Of a stretch of 64,000 nucleotides of DNA, positions 55,693 to 64,000 are shown in pieces; position 1 is the first letter of the stretch, and each line of letters begins with the position of its first letter. The translations under genes were made by a program, and so were the position numbers. Source of the stretch: Hypoxylon rubiginosum (taxonomy: Eukaryota > Ascomycota > Sordariomycetes > Xylariales > Hypoxylaceae); NCBI GenBank assembly GCA_902806565.1, contig CADCXA010000042.1:310001-374000 (forward strand), given 5' to 3'. The notes under the pieces are model-generated. The model worked only from the letters and a program-made list of their open reading frames with translations, did not search any database and was not told where the DNA came from.

Positions 55693-58363
55693 ATGGAAGC
55701 CCTCGTAGCTGTAGGGCTTGCATCCAACGTGCTACAGTTCGTGGACTTCACTACTAAGCTCGTTTCTAAAGCTAGAGAACTCCGACAAGACGCAGCCTCG
55801 TCGGACCATAAAGATTATGACGCAATTGCAGCACACCTGCAAGTGTTGGCTGCAAAAGTCAGCGCTTCTGCCCATTCTATAGCGCAATCATCGACAGCTT
55901 CCCCTGAGGAGGTGGGTAATTGGTAATTTCTATACCCCTTTTTTTAATTTCTAACTCATTTCGCTCTATTACTTCTCCTTAACCAGTTTCGAGTCACTAA
56001 TATCAGTCGGCGATACACAGAAGGCTCTCCAGCCAGTGGCTGATGGGTGCTGCGAACTGTCAAAGATGCTCCTAGAGCGCCTCAACGGCTTAGGCCTCCT
56101 GTCTACCCAGAGCGGTAGCCTCCTTCACCGCGGGAAAGCGGCTTGGCGATGGGTATGGAGCAAAAAGGAAACCGAAGAAATTGCTGAAAGACTGCACTAC
56201 TTCGGGAGCCAGCTTGCTCTGCACTTGACCTACCAGATTAAGCAAAACCAATTGGAACAACGGACATGGCAGTTAAGTAAAGATGACATACAAACCGTTC
56301 TCGCAAGAACTAATGATGTCCTACTATCTGTCAATGACCTGAAACTTGGTATCGAGGAGAAGCTCGACAAGCAGCACGAAGATGTTCTTAGATCGATTGG
56401 AGATTTAAGGTTACTGAATTCGCAACTCCAGGTCCAAACGACACAAGAAGTGTCATCGGCCTCACGGGCATCATCAGAAGGAATCAGTAACTTGGAGGCT
56501 TCATTTAGTGCCCTCATGTTGAAACAAAATGAAGATATGAGAACGTATAACTCAGAGATCCTCGAGTCTCTTGCTATTGTTCGAGTTGAGAACTCCAAGC
56601 TTCACGGCCGGGTGACCCAAGTACTACCTCAAGCTTGCAGCTTCGACAATACGTCTTTGAAGAACCTTCTGGGGTCAATGCTAGATGAATACCAGGAGAG
56701 CTTCATTTCAGAGATAAGAAAGGAGTTTCGAGGCACTGCTCGATCTGAAATGAAAGGCATGCGAGCCCAGGCTCTCCAAGCAATAGACACGATACAACCA
56801 GACAGACAAACTAGGAACCTAGAGACACAGACAACTACAGAGTCAGCAGTGGAGCCGCCTTATCCTTACGCTTCCGAGCCGATGCAAAACGCGGAGAAGG
56901 CCCCCACCGAATTAGGGGAGCGTCAACGGCAAGAAAAGGACGACATTGCTATTATTTATACAAAGCAGCGGTTCATAGAGACGAGAATGGGAATATTTTC
57001 GCTCATAATTTTGGATAAAGTGATCTTTGATCCTGTCAAACCGCCAGTCAGCGTATATGAGCTTACGACACACTTTACCCCGTCACCTCGTTGGTGCTCT
57101 AAGGGCTTCTTCGTCGCATACCAGAAGGTAGCAGACGCGCGAGGAACTCCGAAGTTCGGTTTGCAGCTCGAGTCGTATCGCGTGTTGGATAGGGACCACC
57201 ATATCTGGGAAGCTATTAAGAAGCGTGATATCGAATGGGTTCGTAGCATGCTTGACGAGCGGGTTATCTCCCCTGACGATCGCAATGAATACAGTCAAAC
57301 TGTCCTGATGGTGAGCTCTGAACTATGTATACCCACTAGATTAATCAATGCTAATGTAGATAAGTATGCCGTGTTGGGCGGCAATTTGGACATAGTCAAA
57401 GCGTTGGTTCACAGCGGTGCTAACATCAATGCTGTCGACAGGTAAGTCGCATGGCAACTGATGCATCAATGCTAAGCAAGCAGTCTAACTCTATTTATTT
57501 ATAGCCTTGGTTTAAGTCCCATATGTTGGGCTCTTTTTTCCGGCCTTTGGCCTAACGAATCTGATCAAGAAGTATTCCACTACCTCCAAGGCTTGTCCAA
57601 CATCAACATGCAAGACCTCTGGTCGAATCAAGCTATAGTCCACGTATTCCTTAGCTTCACTTTATTCCTTAATGAACACGCAAATATGAAAGATGTAAAA
57701 GGTGTCATGCTCAATTGGACATCTCTCTGCCGAGCAGTGGATTTGGACTTCGATATTCCAGGAGAAAGAACCTTCTTAGAAGAATTGATTTTTATTTATG
57801 GGCTCAACCCGACCGTTTACAGCTTGTGCTCAAAGCACCTCGACTTGATAACAGCATTTGATTTACTCCTTGGTCAAGTCGTCAATACCTATCCGAAAAT
57901 TGATTCAGAAATACCAATGTTCTACACGGCCAGTATAATAGTTGACAAACTTAGGACGGCTTGGACAGGCGCACGCATTGCTAGAAATGCGTCTACTACC
58001 CTAATCACGCCGTATCACAGGTATTACGTTACCGAAACTTTTGGCCAGGCTCTGAACTTCCTAGAGCACGTCATGACGAAAGCTATCGCACAACGCCCTG
58101 ATTGTATATTCGATAGCGGCGGGAGCAATAACAGGGGTAGTGTCACAGTCTGCAGGCTTTTTGAGTCGTTCGGGTTCTGGGACATTTGGGCGGATATACT
58201 AAAGGGCAATGGCTTTGACCCAGACTGGGTCAGGAGAGAAGACTATAAAAGATGGTCAGCGAGGACAGCAGAAACTTCGACGTATGAAATGAGCGTTGAA
58301 ATTGATGCGGCTCGAGCTCTAGATGTTAAACGGCGGAGAGGATATGTGAACACCGAAGAGTGA
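55693..58363 (+). CDS. STAND-type fungal N-terminal domain, coiled-coil and ankyrin protein
   Basis: Four exons, 55693-55922, 55987-57310, 57365-57441 and 57505-58363, give 829 residues. The N-terminus MEALVAVGLASNVLQFVDFT is the fungal N-terminal domain seen before NACHT/STAND modules and ankyrin repeats (PF17111 type). Residues ~100-350 are helical with coiled-coil stretches (LSVNDLKLGIEEKLDKQHED). A beta-rich region (residues ~390-470) is followed by ankyrin-type repeats (about 480-560): SQTVLM-YAVLGGNLDIVKAL, then HSGANINAVDS-LGLSPICWAL. The last ~270 residues have no recognised domain. There is no Walker A/B motif, so it is not a complete STAND ATPase. Such proteins are linked to allorecognition and immune-like cell death in filamentous fungi, but a role here is conjecture. 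Intron 2 is 54 bases and stop-free. Codon use is AT-rich. Confidence 0.72.
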
Positions 58364-58653
58364 AGGGTGGAAACGATGGATAGGGGTGATTGTTTCAACT
58401 CTGTATCCGGCGCAAGGTGGCAAGGATTCATTTATCTAAGTGTGTAGGTTCGATCTTCGGGAGGCTTAGAAGGCATTTTCTTTTATAACTATCTGGTATC
58501 CTATGTATAAGCCACTATAGCATGATTGAGTACAATATATCGTTCACGTATTGAGTAATAAAAGTTGCCATAGTGGTTTCTATAAACGTGTTTAGTTACC
58601 ATCAGAACACCTAAACCTAGTATAAGTATAGTCTTATCTTCGCTACCTTACAC
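58364..58653. other. Short convergent 3' intergenic region
   Basis: Between the ankyrin gene stop and the pectinase stop; AT-rich, with AATAAAAG-like sequence at about 58556. No gene is seen. Confidence 0.6.
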
Positions 58654-59760
58654 CTAGCAAGAAGCACCCGAGGGAATATTCGAACACTCGGAGCTGACCT
58701 TGCCCCCGGTCACGCTCACGTCCGACCACGTCCATCCGCTGCACGATCCGCTACCACACAAGATATAAACCTCAGTAGCGCCATCCGCAACAGTCCCCGT
58801 CACATTACGCAGCGTCAGCGCCGTGATCGGCACCCCCGTAGTAGGCGTGCCGGTGGGACTACCATTCTCGTAGTCCTGCTCGACGACGACGCCGTACTTG
58901 GTGATGTTGCTGAGCGCGACGTCCGAATACGTGACGTTAGTAACAGAGCCCGTGGCGCCGTACACCGTCTTGACGCGCACGCCGTTCTGCGAGTCGCGGA
59001 TGCTGGAGCGGGAGATGAGCACGTTGCTCACGTCGTTGTCGGCGCGCCCGCCCACCGACCCGATGCTCAGCCCGTGGCCGCCCGAGCACGAGCCCCCGCT
59101 GAACTCGATGTTGGCGCCCGAGTTGACGGCGAGGCAGTCGTCCTGGTTCTTTACGTTGGCCCCCAAAATTTTGACGCCGTCGGACGAGCCCACGTCGAAG
59201 GCGTCCGTGTTGTGGCCGCCGCCGGCCGCGTCGCCGTCCGAGTTGTCGATTTTGATGTCCTGCAGGGTGAGGCCGTACGCCTGGTTAACGGAGAAGCCCT
59301 GGACCGGCGTGTTCTTGACGTTCAGCCCGGTGATGGTCGACGCGTTCATCTTGTGCGCGGCGAAGAACTTGGGCTTCGTCTTGCCCCCGTTGCTGCCCTC
59401 CCCGTCCCACCACCGCGCGCCGTCGCCGTCGATGACGTGGCCGTCGGCGCCCGCGACCGCGATGCCGACACCGGAGACGCTGACGAGCGGGCCCTCCCAC
59501 TCCTCGTACCCGAACGTCGTGGTGCCCTGGAACGTGACGCTGGTGCCGTCGCTGAGGCCGGTCAGGTCGAGCGTCTCGCCCGCGGTGACCGTGATCCCGT
59601 CGAGCACGATGTCCGTGCAGGAGTCCTTCCCGGCGGCTAGCGACTCCGTCGAGGTGAACGTGCAGCTGCTGCTACTAGCCCGCCTGCTCAGAGTCCTGCT
59701 CGGAACCGCGTGGACTAGAGCGACGTAGCTGAGGAGTGAAAGTGTTGCATAGGACTGCAT
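58654..59760 (-). CDS. Secreted endopolygalacturonase (GH28)
   Basis: A single exon of 368 residues. [20 protein letters not shown] is a signal peptide, and SRTLSRR after it looks like a Kex2-type propeptide cut site. The parallel beta-helix carries all GH28 signatures: N184-T-D186 ([10 protein letters not shown]), Q-D207-D208 ([10 protein letters not shown]), G-H229-G ([10 protein letters not shown]) and R262-V-K264 (GVRVKTVYG). The three Asp catalyse hydrolysis by inversion; R and K bind the carboxylate. Length and cysteine pattern fit fungal endo-polygalacturonases, which cut the homogalacturonan backbone of pectin. It suggests growth on plant tissue. It is GC-rich. The gene converges with the ankyrin gene; its promoter is the 1.3-kb region to the right, in a gene-poor context. 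Confidence 0.95.
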   Translation of the reverse strand: MQSYATLSLLSYVALVHAVPSRTLSRRASSSSCTFTSTESLAAGKDSCTDIVLDGITVTAGETLDLTGLSDGTSVTFQGTTTFGYEEWEGPLVSVSGVGIAVAGADGHVIDGDGARWWDGEGSNGGKTKPKFFAAHKMNASTITGLNVKNTPVQGFSVNQAYGLTLQDIKIDNSDGDAAGGGHNTDAFDVGSSDGVKILGANVKNQDDCLAVNSGANIEFSGGSCSGGHGLSIGSVGGRADNDVSNVLISRSSIRDSQNGVRVKTVYGATGSVTNVTYSDVALSNITKYGVVVEQDYENGSPTGTPTTGVPITALTLRNVTGTVADGATEVYILCGSGSCSGWTWSDVSVTGGKVSSECSNIPSGASC

Positions 59761-61033
59761 TGTAAAATGTACTTAGAAACCGGATAGCCCAGCTTGTGGA
59801 AAAGAAAGAATAGAGCTTCGGCTCGGGTGATAGAAACGAAAGACTAGAAGAAAAAAGAACGAAGGCGTGATGCAGACACTGCTAAGCGCTCCAGTGAGTG
59901 CCATGGCTTGTGAGAGTGGAAGTTGTCGTCTTATACCTACTCTACATACCTACCCCTTTCGACTAAGTGGCATGACGATCCCCGAGACGGCCCATAATTG
60001 CGGATGAGACTTACGAACAGCGACGCGCACTCGCAGGGGACGAATTGCCTAGTTGAGCGGATCTCCGATACGTATCCATGTGCCCACCGGAGCTGCCCTG
60101 GTCGCCGACCACTTAAGCACTCTCTAGAGATCATCAAGCGATTCGAACGATGACGAACGCGCATCGCTGACGGCGCATAACTCGTGACAATCGCTGCTAC
60201 ATAACATATTAAAGGAGGGTTGGGTGGAGACGAAGTCGAAAGGAAGATGGGGAGATTCTCGTTGGTATAAACATCATGCGGCTTACCGTTCGTATCCACG
60301 TTTGAGACGCACCGGGTTGTTACAGATCGTATGCTACGATACCAACTAGCCGGGACGCTAGACTAGGGGGTTCGCGGATCACAGCACGGGCTGGCAGTCC
60401 CACATGGCCACAAGCCTTCGCCAAGATAATCCGGGGAAATTTAGCCTATAGGTACGTCCTACGTATATACCTTATAAAGACTACGACGTTCCGCTGAGGC
60501 TGATGGAGGTTTGGGCTATTTCGAGCGTTGGATGGATACTAGCTTTGGTTAGGGGTGGTTGCACAGATTTGAGTGGGAGTATGCGGTGTTTCATGCGGAG
60601 GCTTCTGACGATATACCGAGTGAAGGCATCTACAAGTTAGGATTGACTCGAGTCAGTAGACGTTAAAGGAAGAAAGCCCTTGGCAAGCATTTACCAACTC
60701 CTCACATGAAAGGCATAGTCGAGGATCAATTAACAGTATGAAATGGGAAGTCAAGACGTATGGAATTCAGTCGTATCGCGTTCGTCAGATGCGTCTCGAG
60801 AGCATCGACGATGAGAACTATCTACCGACGGTGTAGTGTTGTTGCCCATGCAGGGCCCTTGCCACACGAGAAACGGAGAACTCAACGAATGCTCATCTTC
60901 AATGTGCCCAGCCCGAGGTTGTCGTGGTATTCGAACCTAGGCGGCGAGCTGAAAAGCAGAAAGAAAAACAGAATGCATCGCAGCGCATAGAAAACGTCAC
61001 GCGAAGGAGGACTAGACGTCTACTCCTTCGCAC
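59761..61033. promoter_or_regulatory. Pectinase upstream region, no gene recognised
   Basis: 1.27 kb between the pectinase start and the stop of the next minus-strand gene. The right part is 3' UTR of that gene. No CreA, pectin-response or TATA element is clear to me, and the short frames here look random. Confidence 0.5.
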
Positions 61034-62125
61034 CTAGGCTTCGTCCTCGTAGGTAGCCTGAGCTAGCAGACCCATTCGTGCTTCCTCGCGACCACTCCAG
61101 TGTTCGTCGTCATCCTGAGAGGTCGGGGCCTTCTCGTCATCCTCCTCCTTCTTCTTCTTGGTCGCGCGCGTTCTACTCAGGTTAAGTTAGCCTCCCGACA
61201 CGCCATTGAGGTGTATTGGTTTAGTAGTGGAAGTGAGAGGACACTCACTCTTTCTTAACACGCTTCTTCTTCACATCGAGTTCCTCGTCGTCCTCGTCGG
61301 TATCGTAGGCAAGAGCCTTGCGCTTGCCGGCAGCTTTGCGCTTGGGGCGCGACTGCGTGGCAGAGTCGCCACCAGAGTTGGGACTGCCGGCCGCAGCATC
61401 GTTGGAGCCAGACGCGGCGTTCTCGGTTCTGATGATCTTCTGGAAGCGTTGTCTACAGATAGAAGTTAGTTGTGGTCACCAAGTAACTATGACTGGAACG
61501 ACATGAGACTAAGAAAGACTAGTAGAAAGCATAGAGGAGGGTGAGGTGACATGTAGATTTTCTAGGAGGAACGCAGAACTAAGCCAGCATCGAGAGCCTG
61601 GAAAGGAATGCCCTGGAAGAATTTTATGATTGTGCTAGGTTACACCCATGCGACCGAGTTCGACCCTCCTTTGGCTCAACTCCTAAGAACTTCAGGAGTT
61701 GGCAGAAGCGACTATCCAGGATTCCCCAGTGAGATAGCAAAGGAAACAAGATGTTCGTAGATCTACTGATGACTGTGACTTGGGACAGGGATGATGACTT
61801 GGAAAGTTGTTGAGATGATTAAAGAGAGAGGAAGTATCGACAAAGGCAGAGGTGATGTGAGGTGTACGCTTGGAGCGTATTGGGTATCCTCTCGAAGATA
61901 CCGAGAAGGGCAGTGATGGTGAGAAACACTCGTAGACAATACTGAAAAATGAAAGGAATATAGAACCAATGCATACCTCAGGGCTTCTCTGGTCAAGGTA
62001 TGGCCTTTGGCCTCGAGTCTACGGATGACTCGGTCGACTTGGTCGGGCGTCAGCTTGGCAGCGTCCCAAACGGCCACGGCGATGTCTCTGTACGTATCCG
62101 CCGACCATTGCGTCTTGGGTGGCAT
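61034..62125 (-). CDS. Small highly charged nuclear protein, unrecognised
   Basis: Three exons, 62125-61977, 61452-61249 and 61172-61034, give 163 residues. Intron 1 is unusually long (524 bases) and intron 2 has a CTAAC branch site; phases join cleanly. Residues 1-50 (MPPKTQWSADTYRDIAVAVW, DAAKLTPDQVDRVIRRLEAK, GHTLTREALRQRF) form a small helical, HTH-like domain. After it come Ala/Ser/Gly-rich sequence, a bipartite basic run (RPKRKAAGKRKALAYD, then DVKKKRVKKETRATKKKK), and an acidic-to-neutral tail ending GLLAQATYEDEA. The composition suggests a nuclear, chromatin- or nucleolus-associated protein. The N-terminal domain resembles those of a fungus-wide small family, but I cannot name it. Splice phase and conserved-looking N-terminus make the model likely. 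Confidence 0.68.
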
Positions 62126-63112
62126 GATGGCGGCGTATTCCGTTGGCGGATCTTAAACGATGGACGGAAAGGAGAGATGAAGAAATATTAATAGAAGATG
62201 TGACGATCACAAGGAACAATCAAAGATTGATCACGGATGTGAAAGTTGTGGAGGGTGAGACGCGAGGTGTTGTGGTTTAGTATTGGACAGACCCAGCAGC
62301 CTAGAAATAGAAATAGAGAAATAGGGTACGTGTTGATCAAGGAAAGAACGACGTTCAGATATACACCACAAGCCGGTGTACCTACGTAGATGAGATACCT
62401 TCTGCGGGGTGTTACGAAGGAAGGCAGCCAGCCTGGTTACAGTATGCCACTCGTTGCCTTGGGTACCTATGTAGTAAGTTCAAATCCAGTTGCAGCGATG
62501 GCTTGCTTCCAACTTGGAGTTTGTAGCTACTTACATGGGGGCAGGCTACCCTACTGAACCCTACTACCTCTTGTAGCCCTGCCACCGAGTAAATAACTCC
62601 ATGGAAAGGGCAGATTTGCCTCTCATCACCTTGGTAAGACTGACCTTGGGACCATAGGCGTCTATGTACACACTCCTTCGTGGTCCCTGTCTACAACTAG
62701 GACTAGGGGACTAATACGTCATCTAATAGGATTGTTAGCCATCAAATTTTATTCCCATATACCTAGGCCTGCTCCTAACTCCAGACTACCTGATCAACGC
62801 AATGCCACAGTGTTGTACAGAAGCCCCCCTGGGCATGTTCCTCTAGCCCCCCACCATTCCCTAGACAAGCACACGTGAGTCTTCATTCTCTATTCACTTC
62901 GGGTAACAATAACGACTCAATATGAACGGGCAGAGGGCGCCAAAAGATGCCCAGCATGGCTCATTAGCTCAACTCCACCATAGCACAGCTTAGTCAGGTT
63001 GGGATGTTCTGTGCCGATGCAATCTTCGAATGGCTCCTATGCCTCGCCATAAAACCTATTGAACTGTTTTAGTATCTGGCATGTGAGAATAGTAAATATG
63101 AGTGTAATGAGC
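62126..63112. other. Intergenic, 5' side of the small nuclear gene and 3' side of the SANT gene
   Basis: CTACCTACGTAG- and GGTACCTATGTAG-like sequences (near 62381 and 62463) and TACCTAGGCC at 62760 echo the intergenic motif. A possible extra terminal exon of the SANT/AT-hook gene lies at 62994-63063. No separate gene is seen. Confidence 0.5.
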
Positions 63113-64000
63113 TTACCCTGAGGAACCGTAATGGTCATCAGGCCCCGGTAGTCCATCTGCTGCCAAGGCTAGAACAGCTTCATCCTCGTCCTGTGGCTCA
63201 TCGTCCTCCTCAAGCCGCTGGCGTTTCGAAGGCTGTTCATCGAGGGCCGAGCCATCTTGTCCCAGACTCAAGTCGTCTGTCTCTTCAACAGGAATTTCCG
63301 ACATGTCAACAGCTGCGCCAGTAGCATCTGACTTGTTCTCATGCACATGGTCCGGTGATTGGTCGGAGCCGTCAATGGGAGCAGGCTGCTTCCTAGGTCG
63401 CCCACGACCCGGACCAGGGCGTCGTGTAATGGGGTTTGAAGTAGGATCGTTTCTGCGCTGGCTATCTGTGGAGCCGTTCGACTCGGTCTTGTGTTGAGCT
63501 CTGCGAAGCCCTTGGAAATGTTGGCTAGCATGAGACCATTAGCCTCTTGGTTCAGTACATGTACAAGGCTGAACGTATCGACAGGTACGAGGGGGGCGTG
63601 GGAGTCCATAGAGATCCTTGTCTCGACTACCACGCATCCGCGACCCAATTGCCGCATTACATCACCTCGCCGGTAAGCTAGATAGTAGGCGACAAGGCGA
63701 CACATTACATATCATATGCAGCTAAGTTGATATCTACATAGTACTGTGCCTAGTAAGGCATCTCCGAGCTATCGGAGTGGGATACAAGGTATATGTAGAC
63801 CCTAATGCACAACTATGCATACGGTGAGAGCCGGGATGAAATGCGCAGTTCGGATTAAGAGACTTAAATTCGATCATCTGGACTGGGACGCTATTCTGCA
63901 AGACAAAGAAGAAACAAAGCTTCACTCACCGGCATCCCTCATTAGTAAAGCCATATCCTAGGGTTCGCATATGGTTGCCAATGGTAGTCCATTCTGCGCC
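63113..64000 (-). CDS. SANT/trihelix and AT-hook protein, 3' part (5' end outside window)
   Basis: Two exons are visible: 64000-63930 (enters from the right edge) and 63524-63113, separated by a ~405-base intron. The join gives EWTTIGNHMRTLGYGFTNEG followed by CRQHFQGLRRAQ: a Myb/SANT or trihelix-like third helix, as in GT-type DNA-binding domains (W...I...M..GY..T...CR..F..L). Then RRPGPGRGRPRKQP, an AT-hook that binds the AT minor groove, about residues 50-65 of the part seen. The rest is acidic (VEETDDLSLGQDGSALDEQP, LEEDDEPQDEDEAV) with a KRQRLEE basic patch, ending DDHYGSSG. It is probably a nuclear DNA-binding or chromatin protein. An alternative end splices at 63116 to 63063 (stop at 62994), adding SIGFMARHRSHSKIASAQ. 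Domain call is moderate. Confidence 0.62.

Noticed and set aside
57346..57360. Acceptor ..AATGTAG at 57359 for ankyrin intron 2
   Set aside because: Using this earlier AG shifts the frame and meets a stop within about 15 codons; the AAG at 57364 restores the ankyrin consensus.
58898..59728. 276-codon plus-strand frame opposite the pectinase
   Set aside because: Antisense shadow of a GC-rich gene with complete GH28 motifs.
59937..60299. 120-codon minus-strand frame upstream of the pectinase
   Set aside because: No recognisable domain and random codon use; treated as chance in promoter DNA.
61640..61670. GAGTTCGACCCTC resembling a tRNA T-arm
   Set aside because: The flanks do not pair as a T-stem and no D-arm, anticodon arm or acceptor stem can be built.

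Overview
The window is nuclear DNA of a filamentous ascomycete (Pezizomycotina). Most genes carry short introns (about 47-165 bases) with GT..AG ends and frequent CTAAC-type branch sites. The family content is typical: 2EXR and OTT_1508-like deaminase families, a STAND-type fungal N-terminal domain with ankyrin repeats, a GH28 pectinase, and fungal mL61 and Sec31. A secreted endopolygalacturonase points to a plant-associated or plant-decaying species, probably a Sordariomycete; that placement is inference. I saw no tRNA, rRNA, CRISPR array, plasmid or virus sequence and no intact transposase.

Layout, left to right. 0-9.6 kb: C-terminal end of a C2-domain (Mug190-like) protein; mitochondrial ribosomal protein mL61; an OTT_1508-like deaminase; a 2EXR protein; a head-to-head pair of respiratory genes (cox12 and an NDUFA4/MLRQ-like gene); and an RRM protein. 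10.5-18.5 kb: SEC31, a short-chain dehydrogenase, SDE2 and ribosomal protein eS10. 18.5-27.8 kb: sparse, with a nine-exon D-arabinitol/alcohol dehydrogenase, two fold-back (inverted-repeat) elements and one unrecognised two-exon gene. 27.8-31.4 kb: a HUL4-like HECT ubiquitin ligase. 31.4-35.6 kb: a gene-free stretch leading into GAPDH. 36-45 kb: RVB2, a coiled-coil protein with eleven heptads that put His at the core, and peptidyl-tRNA hydrolase 2. 47-54 kb: a probable AFF4-like elongation scaffold, LIN1/CD2BP2 and UFD1. 54-64 kb: an unrecognised PPPY-motif protein, an ankyrin/STAND-N protein, endopolygalacturonase, a small charged nuclear protein and the 3' part of a SANT/AT-hook protein that runs off the right edge.

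Most genes are unrelated housekeeping functions: COPII transport, translation, ubiquitin/Cdc48 pathway, splicing and transcription elongation, respiration, glycolysis. The accessory genes (deaminase, 2EXR, ankyrin/STAND-N, coiled coil, pectinase) are scattered between them. Splicing models were built by hand from reading frame, splice consensus and family continuity. Several genes (mL61, cox12, NDUFA4-like, the dehydrogenase, the SANT protein) appear only after small exons are joined.

The most interesting signals are: the divergent cox12/NDUFA4-like pair with a possible CCAAT site; two hairpin-forming elements at 23.5-24.0 kb; the His-core heptad array; a candidate AFF-family scaffold; a frame-neutral, stop-free intron inside an ankyrin repeat; a UFD1 gene whose first exon is only the start codon; and a recurring TACCTAGGTA/TTAGGTAGG motif between genes.
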